DNA from: a virus
DNA length: 34,590 nt
Virus record (IMG/VR): IMGVR_UViG_3300042565_000864
Span: 1-34,590 of that record
Direction: 5' to 3' (one strand)
How positions within the stretch are numbered: the first letter of the stretch is position 1; each line of letters opens with the position of its first letter. Shown piece after piece: positions 23,744 to 30,179 of the stretch. A program made the translations under genes and the position numbers. Under the pieces are notes generated by a model, which saw only the letters and a program-made list of their open reading frames with translations, was not told the origin of the DNA and did not search any database.

Positions 23744-26019
23744 CTGATTTCATCGAATGGTTCGCGGGCCTTGCGGCCGAGGGCGAGACGGCGCTGCTGG
23801 TGCGCCAGCGGGGGCGCGGCTACATCGCGACGCTGCCGCGCGACTACCGACCGGGCGGCGCCTGGTACGGTAATACTGGTTCGTTCATCGAGGAGCGGCT
23901 GAAGGACCGCTTCAGCTTCACCCGCGACAACATCGAGCACGTCTTGGTGCTCATGCTGGACGACATCGGCACGAAGGTGCTGAAGCAGCCGCCGCTTGCG
24001 CCGACTTGGCGCATGGAGACCTCGCCGGGTAATGAACAGTGGGGCTACGCGTTCAGGTTCGACGATCAGCCGACCAAGGCCGAGTTCGCGGCCGCCGTGG
24101 CGGCGATGGCCGCGGCCGGCTGGACGGACGAGGGCGCGACGAACGCGGTGCGCAACTTCCGGCTGCCGGGCAGCGTCAACCTGAAGCCTGGCCGCGACGG
24201 GTTCGAGTCGCGCTTGGTCGAGTTCGCGCCCGAGCGCGAGTACTCGCTCGCCGAGGTCTGCGCGGCGCTGGGCGTCACGCCGGGCGCCCCGTCTGCTGAC
24301 GTGGTCAGCACGATCGTCGACGACGGCGCCGACGATGAGGTGCTGGGCTGGCTGGCCGCGAAGGGCTGGCTGCTTGAGCGGCCGAACAGTGCCGGCTGGG
24401 CGGGCATCGTCTGCCCTAACGCGGACGAGCACTCGAACGATGACCCCGAGGGCCGGTATTTCCCCGCCAGCCGCGCGTTCAAGTGCCTGCACGGGCACTG
24501 CGCCGGCTGGGACAGTGTGCGCTTTCTCGACTGGGTGGCCGAGCAGGGCGGGCCGAAGGTCGGCTACGGACTGCGCGATGAGCTTGTACAGGCGCAGATG
24601 GCGGCGGCGCTCGAGCGTGTCGCGCCGACCGAGGCTTACCCGGACGACGCGGCGGCGGTCGTCGCCGAGGCCGACCGGCGCGAGGCCGGGCGGGTCGAGA
24701 AGGCGGGTTGGTTCAAGCGGTTCGCGTACTTGCACGCGGATGACGGCTATTTCGACTTGGTGGAGCGGAAAGAGTATAGCCGCGCCAACTTCAATGCCAT
24801 TTTTAGGCACGTCGACTGTCGATCGATCCACGCGAATCCGGGCGGCAAGCCGCGCCGGATTGAGGCGAGCGTATCGTTCGACGAGCACCGTCAGGCCATG
24901 GGCGCGAGAGTGCTACAGGGCGTGACCTACGCGGCGGGTGAGGGCGTGCTCGTGTCACGGGCCGGCGACGTGTTCGCGAACCTCTGGCGCGACGGCCGGC
25001 CGGCCGGGTCGAGCGGCGACGTGTCGGCCTGGCTCGCGCATGCGGAGCGGATGATCCCGGACGCGGTCGAGCGTGAGCACGTCTTGGATTGGATGGCCTT
25101 TAAGGTTCAGTTTCCTGCGATCAAGGTCAATCACGGCGTTCTACATGGCGGCATACCGGGCAGCGGCAAGGATACGCTCTGGGCGCCCTTCCTGTACGCG
25201 ATCGGCGGCGCCGGTAAAGCGAACGTCGCGATCGTAAAAAACGAGGAATTGACGTCGCAGTGGGGTTACGCGTTGATGTCGGAAGTCATGGTCATCAATG
25301 AATTGCGGCAGGTCGAGGCGGCCGACCGGCGCGCGCTCGAGAACAGGCTCAAGCCGATGCTGGCGGCGCCCCCTGAGACGTTGAGCGTGAACAGGAAAGG
25401 ATTGCATCCGGTCGACATTTTGAACCGGCTAGCGGTCGTGGCATTCTCGAATGAGCGCGTGCCGATTGTGCTGACCGGCGACGATCGGCGCTGGTTTGTG
25501 GTCTGGTCTGACGCGGAGCGAATGGCCGACCGTGACGCAACGCGGCTTTGGGACTGGTACCGGGACCGGGGCGGGTTTGACGCGATCGCCGGGTGGCTGC
25601 GCGCGCGGGACGTCTCGCGGTTCTCGCCTGGCGCGGCGCCGATGACAACGGAAGCGAAGGCGATCATGACGCAGGCGGCGCTGTCGCCCGTCGAGGCGAC
25701 CTTGATCGAGATGATGACGGAACGGCGCGGCGAGTTTGCGTTAGGGGCGGCGCAGGGGCCATGGCCGCAGCTTTGCGACCGTCTGGCGGGGCACATGCCC
25801 GTCGGCGCGCGCTGTTCCGTTTGGGCGTTGTTTAGGGCGTTCAGGGATGCCGGCTGGCTGGATCTTGGGCGGGTCAAGACAGTCGAACATCAGACGAAGG
25901 CGCACGTCATGTGCGCACCGGACGTCTGGGAGCGACTAGGCGAGAATCGGTCCGAGGTGCGGCGGCTTTGCGAGAGGGCCAAGTCGGGCGCCGGCGGCGC
26001 GGCGCTGCGCGCGGTGTAA
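23740..26019 (+). CDS. primase-helicase (RepB-like primase plus SF3/D5-type helicase)
   Basis: The 759-residue protein supplies priming and unwinding. Residues about 1-165 resemble RepB-like/archaeo-eukaryotic primases (WRMETSPGNEQWGYAFRF, FRLPGSVNLKPGR). A zinc-binding motif follows with C225, H231, C249 and C254 (CLHGHC), as in DNA primases. The C-terminal third is an SF3/NrS-1-like helicase: Walker A GGIPGSGKDT (K477), Walker B-like SEVMVINEL, and FSNERVPIVLTGDDRRWFVVW with sensor and Arg finger. It directly follows the polymerase with ATGA overlap. Intact, with no odd features. Confidence 0.87.
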   Translation: MTDFIEWFAGLAAEGETALLVRQRGRGYIATLPRDYRPGGAWYGNTGSFIEERLKDRFSFTRDNIEHVLVLMLDDIGTKVLKQPPLAPTWRMETSPGNEQWGYAFRFDDQPTKAEFAAAVAAMAAAGWTDEGATNAVRNFRLPGSVNLKPGRDGFESRLVEFAPEREYSLAEVCAALGVTPGAPSADVVSTIVDDGADDEVLGWLAAKGWLLERPNSAGWAGIVCPNADEHSNDDPEGRYFPASRAFKCLHGHCAGWDSVRFLDWVAEQGGPKVGYGLRDELVQAQMAAALERVAPTEAYPDDAAAVVAEADRREAGRVEKAGWFKRFAYLHADDGYFDLVERKEYSRANFNAIFRHVDCRSIHANPGGKPRRIEASVSFDEHRQAMGARVLQGVTYAAGEGVLVSRAGDVFANLWRDGRPAGSSGDVSAWLAHAERMIPDAVEREHVLDWMAFKVQFPAIKVNHGVLHGGIPGSGKDTLWAPFLYAIGGAGKANVAIVKNEELTSQWGYALMSEVMVINELRQVEAADRRALENRLKPMLAAPPETLSVNRKGLHPVDILNRLAVVAFSNERVPIVLTGDDRRWFVVWSDAERMADRDATRLWDWYRDRGGFDAIAGWLRARDVSRFSPGAAPMTTEAKAIMTQAALSPVEATLIEMMTERRGEFALGAAQGPWPQLCDRLAGHMPVGARCSVWALFRAFRDAGWLDLGRVKTVEHQTKAHVMCAPDVWERLGENRSEVRRLCERAKSGAGGAALRAV

Positions 26020-26053
26020 AAGAAAATGCCCGCCAGACTTGCGTCGGGCGGGC
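26018..26053 (-). terminator. intrinsic terminator of leftward small-gene operon
   Basis: On the minus strand GCCCGCC (26053-26047) and GGCGGGC (26034-26028) pair, with a further GAC/GTC pair and a four-base loop, and the sequence continues ATTTTCTTTT (26027-26018). This is a standard rho-independent terminator ending the leftward operon against the 3' end of the primase-helicase gene. On the plus strand no U-run follows. Confidence 0.75.
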
Positions 26054-26092
26054 GAACAGTGCAAGGGCCACTGAGGAGGAGAGACCAGAGAC

Positions 26093-26155
26093 CTACAGGC
26101 GCAGTATAACCGCGATAATGGTCGCCAGCAAAGCAAGTAGCGCGGCCGCTATCAT
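26093..26155 (-). CDS. 20-residue single membrane-segment peptide
   Basis: ATG 26155 to TAG 26093 encodes 20 residues, almost all hydrophobic (IAAALLALLATIIAVIL with a final RL), forming one short membrane helix. The start overlaps the stop of the previous gene by ATGA, the same coupling as between confirmed genes here. It is the last gene before the terminator. Very small size keeps confidence modest. Confidence 0.45.
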   Translation of the reverse strand: MIAAALLALLATIIAVILRL

Positions 26156-26325
26156 TTTTGGACCTCGAACTTCAGGGATTCGAGCGCGTACTTGAGCGAC
26201 AGGCGCGCGTCGAGGATGGTGCTGTAGTCGAGCGGGGGCTGGTGCTGGGCACTGGGCGGTATCGTCCGGGTCCATTCGAGCACGGCGAGGGCGGTCGCGA
26301 GCGTGCGGGCGTCGATTGTGGGCAT
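26152..26325 (-). CDS. small hypothetical protein
   Basis: The 57-residue protein starts at ATG 26325 (weak GGA ahead), with MPTIDARTLATALAVLEWTR and a helical end SLKYALESLKFEVQK. It is below 60 residues and easily missed. The frame is tied to both neighbours by close spacing (2 bases upstream, ATGA downstream). Function unknown. Confidence 0.55.
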   Translation of the reverse strand: MPTIDARTLATALAVLEWTRTIPPSAQHQPPLDYSTILDARLSLKYALESLKFEVQK

Positions 26326-26327
26326 GG

Positions 26328-26528
26328 TCAGTCCAATTCCGGCCGGTCGGCCGCGGTGAGGTTAACGATCAGCACGGCGGCCGGCAGGCCGTCGGCGCCC
26401 CAATTGACGCGCGCGATGCGGCCGTCGATCGACTCGATTGTGCCGACGGCGAACGGCATCGGGCCGGTGAACAGCCCGACGGAGCGCAACCAGCGTGCTG
26501 CAAACTTGACGCGGTCGCCCGGCTTCAT
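26328..26528 (-). CDS. small beta-rich hypothetical protein
   Basis: The 66-residue protein (MKPGDRVKFAARWLRSVG, TGPMPFAVGTIESIDG, RIARVNWG) looks like a small SH3/KOW-like barrel, with a G-D-RV start and I-R-NWG turn often seen in short phage proteins. ATG 26528 overlaps the clamp-like gene TGA by ATGA; the frame continues upstream but runs into that gene. Function unknown; RNA or protein binding is a guess from the fold. Confidence 0.66.
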   Translation of the reverse strand: MKPGDRVKFAARWLRSVGLFTGPMPFAVGTIESIDGRIARVNWGADGLPAAVLIVNLTAADRPELD

Positions 26529-27139
26529 CGTGCGGCCCCTGTCTCGGTCAGTGTGGCCCATGACGGCAGGGTAGCGTCCGGCTGGCGCCACGGCATGATG
26601 ATGGCGAGCGCGTCCGGGACGGCGGCGGCGGTCACAAGGGACGGCTTGGTGCCGTGTTGACGCATTTGGATATCACCCTCGTCGGCGCCCATGAGCTGAA
26701 GGGCCGCGTGGACGCGCGCCAGAAGTGCCGGGTTGAATTGGGCGGGTTCGATCGGGGTGATTGAGGGGAGCGGCGTCACTCGGTCCGTGTCGGGATAGGT
26801 GCCGTCGATCGCTTTCCCGGTCCGCACGGTCCCGTCCGGTTCAGTAAGGGTTATCGTGCCGTCCGACTGAATGTCGACCTGGACGGCATCAAGCAGGGTT
26901 TTGCGGCCCTTGCCGGCGGCGCCCTCGAGCAGGGCGCGCGGGATGATGGTGGACGTCATGGGCGCGGGCGCCGCGTCGACGCGGACGCGAAGCATCGCGT
27001 GCCCGTCGGTGGCTTCAACGATCGTGCCGCGCGCGTCAGTCTTGACGCGGGCGCCGATCAGGTAATAGCGCACGTCCGTAGTGGGCGCGATCGTGAGCAG
27101 GGCGCGGATCGTGCCGCGCGTGAGCGTGAGTGCAGGCAT
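26525..27139 (-). CDS. sliding-clamp-like (DnaN-type) protein
   Basis: The 204-residue protein resembles part of a bacterial beta clamp: VEATDGHAMLRVRVDA corresponds to the clamp ATDGHRL segment, and GKAIDGTYPDTDRVTP to the G-x-FPDY-x-x-VIP segment. Length allows two clamp domains rather than three, as in some phage clamps; a trimer would restore a ring. It would be a processivity factor for the family A polymerase encoded elsewhere, or a decoy of the host clamp. ATG 27139 has GAGG nine bases ahead. It lies far from the replication operon and on the other strand. Confidence 0.68.
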   Translation of the reverse strand: MPALTLTRGTIRALLTIAPTTDVRYYLIGARVKTDARGTIVEATDGHAMLRVRVDAAPAPMTSTIIPRALLEGAAGKGRKTLLDAVQVDIQSDGTITLTEPDGTVRTGKAIDGTYPDTDRVTPLPSITPIEPAQFNPALLARVHAALQLMGADEGDIQMRQHGTKPSLVTAAAVPDALAIIMPWRQPDATLPSWATLTETGAAR

Positions 27140-27176
27140 GGTACTGGACCTCATTGGATGATGACGCAAGACGCGT

Positions 27177-27200
27177 CCGTGAGCGCACGCGCGCTCACGG
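27177..27200. repeat. perfect inverted repeat before clamp-like gene
   Basis: CCGTGAGCGC and GCGCTCACGG pair as ten base pairs with loop ACGC, in the 76-base gap between the small membrane protein gene and the clamp-like gene. No U-run follows on the minus strand, so it is more likely a processing or attenuation hairpin than a terminator. Confidence 0.55.
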
Positions 27201-27215
27201 CCGTACCCTGATCGA

Positions 27216-27359
27216 TTATTGGCGCGCCAGTTTGCGGGCGCCAAAGGCGGCGATGATGAGGCCAACGATGGCTTGGATGATGATGAGGGTTAGGGGCGCG
27301 TCATGGGGCGCGTCGACGGCGCCCATGGCGAGCATTAGCCCGAGACAAAAGCGGATCAT
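27216..27359 (-). CDS. small two-segment membrane protein
   Basis: The 47-residue protein starts at ATG 27359, overlapping the previous stop by ATGA. It has an N-terminal hydrophobic segment (FCLGLMLAMGAV) and a second one (LTLIIIQAIVGLIIAAFG), with a basic end (ARKLARQ). It is a probable inner-membrane peptide of unknown role; a lysis-related or host-takeover role cannot be judged from sequence. Confidence 0.6.
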   Translation of the reverse strand: MIRFCLGLMLAMGAVDAPHDAPLTLIIIQAIVGLIIAAFGARKLARQ

Positions 27360-27568
27360 TGTTTATCCCCTGCGACGATGACCGACCACGGCTCACCGCG
27401 TGCGGTAGTGCCCCAATACCAGCGAGAGCCGTCCGGTTCGTCGCTGTAGTCGTCGCATTCGACGAGCAGGAAATGATCATAGTCGGGGTCCGCCTCAAGG
27501 CGCGCGGGCGTGGTGAGCACGCCCGTACCCTCGTCGATCGCGCTTTCCACGATGTCACGGTTTCCCAT
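27356..27568 (-). CDS. small acidic hypothetical protein
   Basis: The 70-residue protein is acidic, with VLTTPARLEADPDYDHFLLV and ECDDYSDEPDGSRWYWG. It begins at ATG 27568 behind CGGAGCAT and is coupled to the membrane peptide gene by ATGA. No motif known; acidic aromatic small proteins in such operons are often inhibitors of host enzymes, but this is only a possibility. Confidence 0.62.
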   Translation of the reverse strand: MGNRDIVESAIDEGTGVLTTPARLEADPDYDHFLLVECDDYSDEPDGSRWYWGTTARGEPWSVIVAGDKQ

Positions 27569-27572
27569 AGTC

Positions 27573-27758
27573 TTATGCTCCGATCAGTTTGCGAGCGTAG
27601 TGCAGGGCCGCGTCGGGGTTTGAATAGGTGCGATGCTCGATCGTCGCGTCCGCGTCCTCGTCGCGGAAAGTGACGATAAACCGGCCGGACGGCCAATCGG
27701 CCGCGACGCGTACCGAGAGATTCGCGGCCGCGTCGTGCGCAGTGAAAATTGTGTCCAT
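27573..27758 (-). CDS. small hypothetical protein
   Basis: The 61-residue protein starts at ATG 27758 behind AAGGAAA. It has alternating strands (LSVRVAADWPSGRFIVTFRD, ATIEHRTYSNPDAALHYA) ending ARKLIGA, which suggests a small alpha/beta fold. An upstream extension of the frame overlaps the Cys-rich gene and is not preferred. Function unknown. Confidence 0.65.
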   Translation of the reverse strand: MDTIFTAHDAAANLSVRVAADWPSGRFIVTFRDEDADATIEHRTYSNPDAALHYARKLIGA

Positions 27759-27790
27759 GGTCGTTTCCTTGTTTGAAAGTCTGTAGTGTA

Positions 27791-28027
27791 TCAAATTGTG
27801 CAGCATCCGCAACACGGCGCGTCTTCGCAGCGGCCGTTGACGTTGCGGTAGAACGTCCGATCGCCGAAAGTGTAGGTGTCGGACACTGGCGCGGGGTTGT
27901 GGGTTGAGCTGCGGGACAGCAGCACGGACCGTCCGCGGCCGTGGAACATGATACGGTCGCCTGGCCGAATCTCGCGGCCGGTCCGGTAGCAGACACCGGG
28001 GAAGCGTGCGGTCATTTCTTTTGCCAT
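27791..28027 (-). CDS. small Cys-rich hypothetical protein
   Basis: The 78-residue protein starts at ATG 28027 behind a strong GGAGG site. Residues 1-35 (FPGVCYRTGREIRPGDRIMF) resemble short phage proteins that have a C-x-x-(S/T)G-x-x-I-x-x-GD element of rubredoxin-like or knuckle type, and the last ten residues hold C-x4-CC-x-CC. These cysteines could bind zinc. No function can be given. Confidence 0.66.
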   Translation of the reverse strand: MAKEMTARFPGVCYRTGREIRPGDRIMFHGRGRSVLLSRSSTHNPAPVSDTYTFGDRTFYRNVNGRCEDAPCCGCCTI

Positions 28028-28030
28028 GGA

Positions 28031-28276
28031 TCAGGCCTCCGTCGCACGCTCTAGCAGCGTGATAGTGCGGTTATCGTCAATCAACTTCATGCCGGCCGCG
28101 GTCGGCCGGTACCAGTCAGCGCCAAACCGAGTCGCGAGCAGCGTGCCGTAGTCGCGCGCACGCTCCGCGAGCGTAGTGCCCGGCCGATCGTTGACGTGAT
28201 TGGGCGGAACCGAATAAACCGCGCGATTTCCTGACGGCAGAATTACCGCAAGGATTGAGTCAGACAATACGGGCAT
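28031..28276 (-). CDS. small hypothetical protein
   Basis: The 81-residue protein begins at ATG 28276 with CGGAG ten bases ahead. It contains ILAVILPSGNRAVYSVPP, TLAERARDYGTLLATRFGAD and NRTITLLERATEA. A longer frame from ATG 28315 would translate the hairpin arm and is not preferred. A four-base gap separates it from the Cys-rich gene. Function unknown. Confidence 0.64.
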   Translation of the reverse strand: MPVLSDSILAVILPSGNRAVYSVPPNHVNDRPGTTLAERARDYGTLLATRFGADWYRPTAAGMKLIDDNRTITLLERATEA

Positions 28277-28293
28277 GGTGAACTCCGAGAGTA

Positions 28294-28313
28294 GGCGCGC
28301 CCGTAGGCGCGCC
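28294..28313 (-). promoter_or_regulatory. cUACGg hairpin ahead of ribosome site
   Basis: On the minus strand the RNA reads GGCGCGCC-UACG-GGCGCGCC: an eight-base-pair all-GC stem closed by the very stable UNCG-type loop cUACGg. It lies eight bases after the previous stop and about 17 bases before ATG 28276. No U-run follows. Same hairpin at 29315-29334. Confidence 0.65.
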
Positions 28314-28321
28314 ATGAGGGT

Positions 28322-29065
28322 TTAAAAGTACTTCGCGCCGTTGCCGTGAACCACGATCGCAACGCTAGCCTGGCCGGCGCGCGTTGCGCCGTCGCACGCT
28401 CCGCAATCGATACACTGTTTGCGGTCACCGCCTTCCGGGCTGGCCGGACACGCGAACTCGCGCGCGGCCAGTGGCGCGCCTTGCTTGACGACCGTGAAAG
28501 TGCGCCAGCCTTTGGCGCGCGCCTGATCGCGATCGCGTGCCGAGTCGGCGGACGCCATGACGATCGGCGCCAAGTCGGCCGCGAGCGGTTTACGCCACTG
28601 ATGGGTGTATCCAGTGTGACCTTTGGCATCGGCCAAAAGGGCAATCCAGACGTGCGCCGGTATCGCGGCCGGATCGCCGTACGCGCCAAGTCTGACCATG
28701 CGACCGGCGAGATATTGGGCGCCGTCCACGGGTTCAAGGGTAGGGTATGAACCGCGCGCGAAAGCATTGAAGACTTGTTGGACGGACTTACCGACGTCGA
28801 CGTAACACGTCCGGACACGGCGCGACGTGAACCGGCCGGTTTTGCGATCGCGCTCACGAATGGTTTTGGGGCGATGCGGACAAGTACCGCAGATCGCGAC
28901 GTCGGCGCCTGACGCGAGCGCCGTCAGGGGCGTCATGTCGGACCGTAGGATATAGGTCTGGACCATGTCGCCCGTCTTACCATTGTCGCTGTGCAGCGTC
29001 GCGATACCGACAATCGGCGCCCCGTCCAACATGGACGGGCCTTGATAAAAGATGAATCCACGCAT
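28322..29065 (-). CDS. Cys-rich hypothetical phage protein
   Basis: The 247-residue protein is the largest in the leftward small-gene operon. It has GDMVQTYILRSDMTPLTALA, then CGTCPHRP (residues about 59-66), RTCYVDVG, GRMVRLGAYGDPAAIPAHVW, GYTHQW and GWRTFTVVKQ, and a second Cys cluster CIDCGACDG near the end. This order is familiar from a conserved phage family of unknown function; the cysteines suggest one or two metal ions. ATG 29065 has AGGAGCACACC ahead. It is flanked by hairpin leaders on both sides. Confidence 0.75.
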   Translation of the reverse strand: MRGFIFYQGPSMLDGAPIVGIATLHSDNGKTGDMVQTYILRSDMTPLTALASGADVAICGTCPHRPKTIRERDRKTGRFTSRRVRTCYVDVGKSVQQVFNAFARGSYPTLEPVDGAQYLAGRMVRLGAYGDPAAIPAHVWIALLADAKGHTGYTHQWRKPLAADLAPIVMASADSARDRDQARAKGWRTFTVVKQGAPLAAREFACPASPEGGDRKQCIDCGACDGATRAGQASVAIVVHGNGAKYF

Positions 29066-29067
29066 GG

Positions 29068-29114
29068 TGTGCTCCTGGTAGTGGCGCGCCTCGAGGGCAG
29101 GCGCGCCTCGAGGG
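29068..29114 (-). repeat. GGCGCGCC leader repeat with duplicated ribosome site
   Basis: Two copies of GGCGCGCCTCGAGGG (29083-29097 and 29100-29114) are separated by CA; because GGCGCGCC is self-complementary the two can pair as a hairpin on the minus-strand RNA. The segment 29068-29090, which holds the AGGAGCACA ribosome site, is identical to 29300-29322, so leader and ribosome site appear duplicated before two genes. Confidence 0.65.
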
Positions 29115-29294
29115 TTAACGCCACTGACCGTATGCGGTCAGGGTGTTTTCGTCAAGCATCCGATCGAGCGCCGTGGCTTTCACTTCGTACGCAACGTCAT
29201 GCGATGAGCGGCCATTCGGCATGACGTAGGCGGGCTGGGCTAGCAGAGCGTTAGCCCACTTGATCTGAGCGAGATTGAATTGTGCGGGTGTCAT
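29115..29294 (-). CDS. small hypothetical protein
   Basis: The 59-residue protein starts at ATG 29294 behind AGGAG. It has a helical start (TPAQFNLAQIKWANALLAQP) and NGRSSHDVAYEVKATALDRM. No family recognised. It lies between two GGCGCGCC leader hairpins, and the duplicated leader places it under the same translational arrangement as the following Cys-rich protein gene. Confidence 0.62.
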   Translation of the reverse strand: MTPAQFNLAQIKWANALLAQPAYVMPNGRSSHDVAYEVKATALDRMLDENTLTAYGQWR

Positions 29295-29314
29295 GACTGT
29301 GTGCTCCTGGTAGT

Positions 29315-29334
29315 GGCGCGCCCGTAGGCGCGCC
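29315..29334 (-). promoter_or_regulatory. cUACGg hairpin ahead of ribosome site
   Basis: GGCGCGCC-UACG-GGCGCGCC on the minus-strand RNA, identical to 28294-28313, between the stop of the membrane peptide gene (29341) and ATG 29294. AGGAG follows six bases after the stem. No U-run, so a processing, stability or translation role is favoured over termination. Confidence 0.65.
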
Positions 29335-29340
29335 GTGGGT

Positions 29341-29487
29341 TTACTTGCGAATGCCGATCACGGCGATAGCGAGAGGGAAAACCGTCAGCATCGCCGCGTG
29401 AACAGCGACAAGCGGTCGATCGATCGCGAGACCGCAGGCGCCGATCAAGACGAGGGACAGAGCGGTGAGGATCAGGATGATGCGCAT
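29341..29487 (-). CDS. small two-segment membrane protein
   Basis: The 48-residue protein starts at ATG 29487 behind CGGAGCAC. It has two hydrophobic segments (IILILTALSLVLIGACGLAI and AAMLTVFPLAIAVIGI) joined by DRPLVAVH, making a helical hairpin in the membrane. Cys18 lies in LIGACGL, but this is not a clear lipobox. Function unknown; it is second in the leftward operon, so it is probably made early. Confidence 0.62.
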   Translation of the reverse strand: MRIILILTALSLVLIGACGLAIDRPLVAVHAAMLTVFPLAIAVIGIRK

Positions 29488-29514
29488 GATTAGTGCTCCG
29501 GATGATTGAAGGGG

Positions 29515-29727
29515 TTAAGCCGTGTCCATGCCGAGACCGAATTTCACGGCGATCGAACGGGCATAGTCGTATGCGATGTCAGCGTAAGCGTCGCCGTCGC
29601 CGTCAAGCGTGAACACGCGATCGAGCGGATGCTCGTCCGCGCGATTGTCGTTGTTGACGATTTCGACGACAGCAAAGGCATGCTTGACGTTGTGGAACAA
29701 GGTAACAAAGTGTGATTCGCGGTCCAT
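29515..29727 (-). CDS. small hypothetical protein, first gene of leftward operon
   Basis: The 70-residue protein begins at ATG 29727 with TGGAGCAC ahead; an upstream in-frame TTG overlaps the ribosome site and is rejected as start. It has FVTLFHNVKHAFAVVEIVNN and an acidic turn LDGDGDAYADIAYDYARSIA that looks like a Ca-type D-x-D-x-D loop but lacks other EF-hand features. It would be the first product after the leftward promoter at 29788-29760. Function unknown. Confidence 0.66.
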   Translation of the reverse strand: MDRESHFVTLFHNVKHAFAVVEIVNNDNRADEHPLDRVFTLDGDGDAYADIAYDYARSIAVKFGLGMDTA

Positions 29728-29759
29728 GTTGTGCTCCAAAGTGTGTTACAGCGATCGGA

Positions 29760-29788
29760 ACGATATCAGACTATTCGCGAGCGTGCAA
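29760..29788 (-). promoter_or_regulatory. candidate promoter of leftward small-gene operon
   Basis: On the minus strand TTGCAC (29788-29783) and TATCGT (29765-29760) are separated by 17 bases. Transcription would start near 29753, giving a leader of about 26 bases before ATG 29727. The -35 box lies in one arm of the inverted repeat at 29782-29804. Confidence 0.5.
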
Positions 29789-29804
29789 ACTATTTTGTTG
29801 CACG
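29782..29804. promoter_or_regulatory. inverted repeat over leftward -35 box, possible operator
   Basis: CGTGCAA (29782-29788) and TTGCACG (29798-29804) are perfect seven-base arms with a nine-base AT-rich spacer. The arm overlaps the predicted -35 box. A dyad with the same 7-9-7 spacing but different arms (AAAGTTT/AAACTTT) lies at 19035-19057 beside the other divergent promoter. Confidence 0.5.
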
Positions 29805-29808
29805 TGTG

Positions 29809-29869
29809 ATGGGCGTGCCCATAACGCCCATTGAACCGCTCTGCCGATGGGCGTGCCCATATCGCCCAT
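29809..29869. repeat. iteron-like repeats 1 and 2
   Basis: Copies at 29809-29831 and 29847-29869 share ATGGGCGTGCCCAT, three variable bases, then GCCCAT, 38 bases apart. The first 14 bases are nearly self-complementary (ATGGGC/GCCCAT), so each copy contains several half-sites for a dimeric protein. A third copy is at 30125-30147. Confidence 0.7.
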
Positions 29870-29978
29870 CGTCACGGGATAGGCGGATGGCGCGGGTATG
29901 GGGCGGCGCCGCTCCGCTCCGGCGCCGAGCTATAGGGTTAGATGGGTATCTTCTACCTATCAACCTTTAGACTTCTAA

Positions 29979-30000
29979 ATGTTATGTTATAACGTAACAT
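29979..30000. repeat. near-perfect 22-base palindrome in AT-rich patch
   Basis: ATGTTATGTTA and TAACGTAACAT match as inverted repeats at ten of eleven positions with no spacer. It lies in the only AT-rich part of the control region, between iteron-like copies, so it fits an operator or an origin element. Confidence 0.5.
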
Positions 30001-30124
30001 GTGTATGTATAGCAGCGATTTTTTCTGCCGGGATATTTGACCCCTTTGACCCATCGCGCGCGCCGACTGCCCCGCCCCGCGCGCCGACTGCCCCTCACCC
30101 CTCACCGCGTGCCCTCGACCCCTG

Positions 30125-30147
30125 ATGGGCGTGCCCATCATGCCCAT
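30125..30147. repeat. iteron-like repeat 3
   Basis: This copy has the same 14-base core as copies 1 and 2, then CAT and GCCCAT. A degenerate follower, TGCCCATCCTGCCCAT, lies at 30183-30198, adding two more GCCCAT half-sites. Confidence 0.65.
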
Positions 30148-30156
30148 CAGCTACCG

Positions 30157-30179
30157 GGGCAGGATGGGTAATCCTGCCC
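30157..30179. repeat. perfect inverted repeat
   Basis: GGGCAGGAT (30157-30165) and ATCCTGCCC (30171-30179) form nine base pairs with loop GGGTA, between iteron copy 3 and the degenerate follower. There is no T-run on either side, so it is not an obvious terminator. Confidence 0.55.

Noticed and set aside
23620-24888. Long minus-strand open frame (422 codons) over the polymerase-primase junction
   Set aside because: It is antisense to clearly recognisable polymerase and primase motifs, rich in Arg/Val/Leu as expected of GC-rich shadow frames, and has no ribosome site or known domain.
26020-26092. Additional gene between primase-helicase and the membrane peptide
   Set aside because: Only the terminator hairpin and no supported frame is present.
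29809-30147. CRISPR-like array
   Set aside because: Only three unevenly spaced repeats (38 and 278 bases apart), no uniform spacers and no cas genes.
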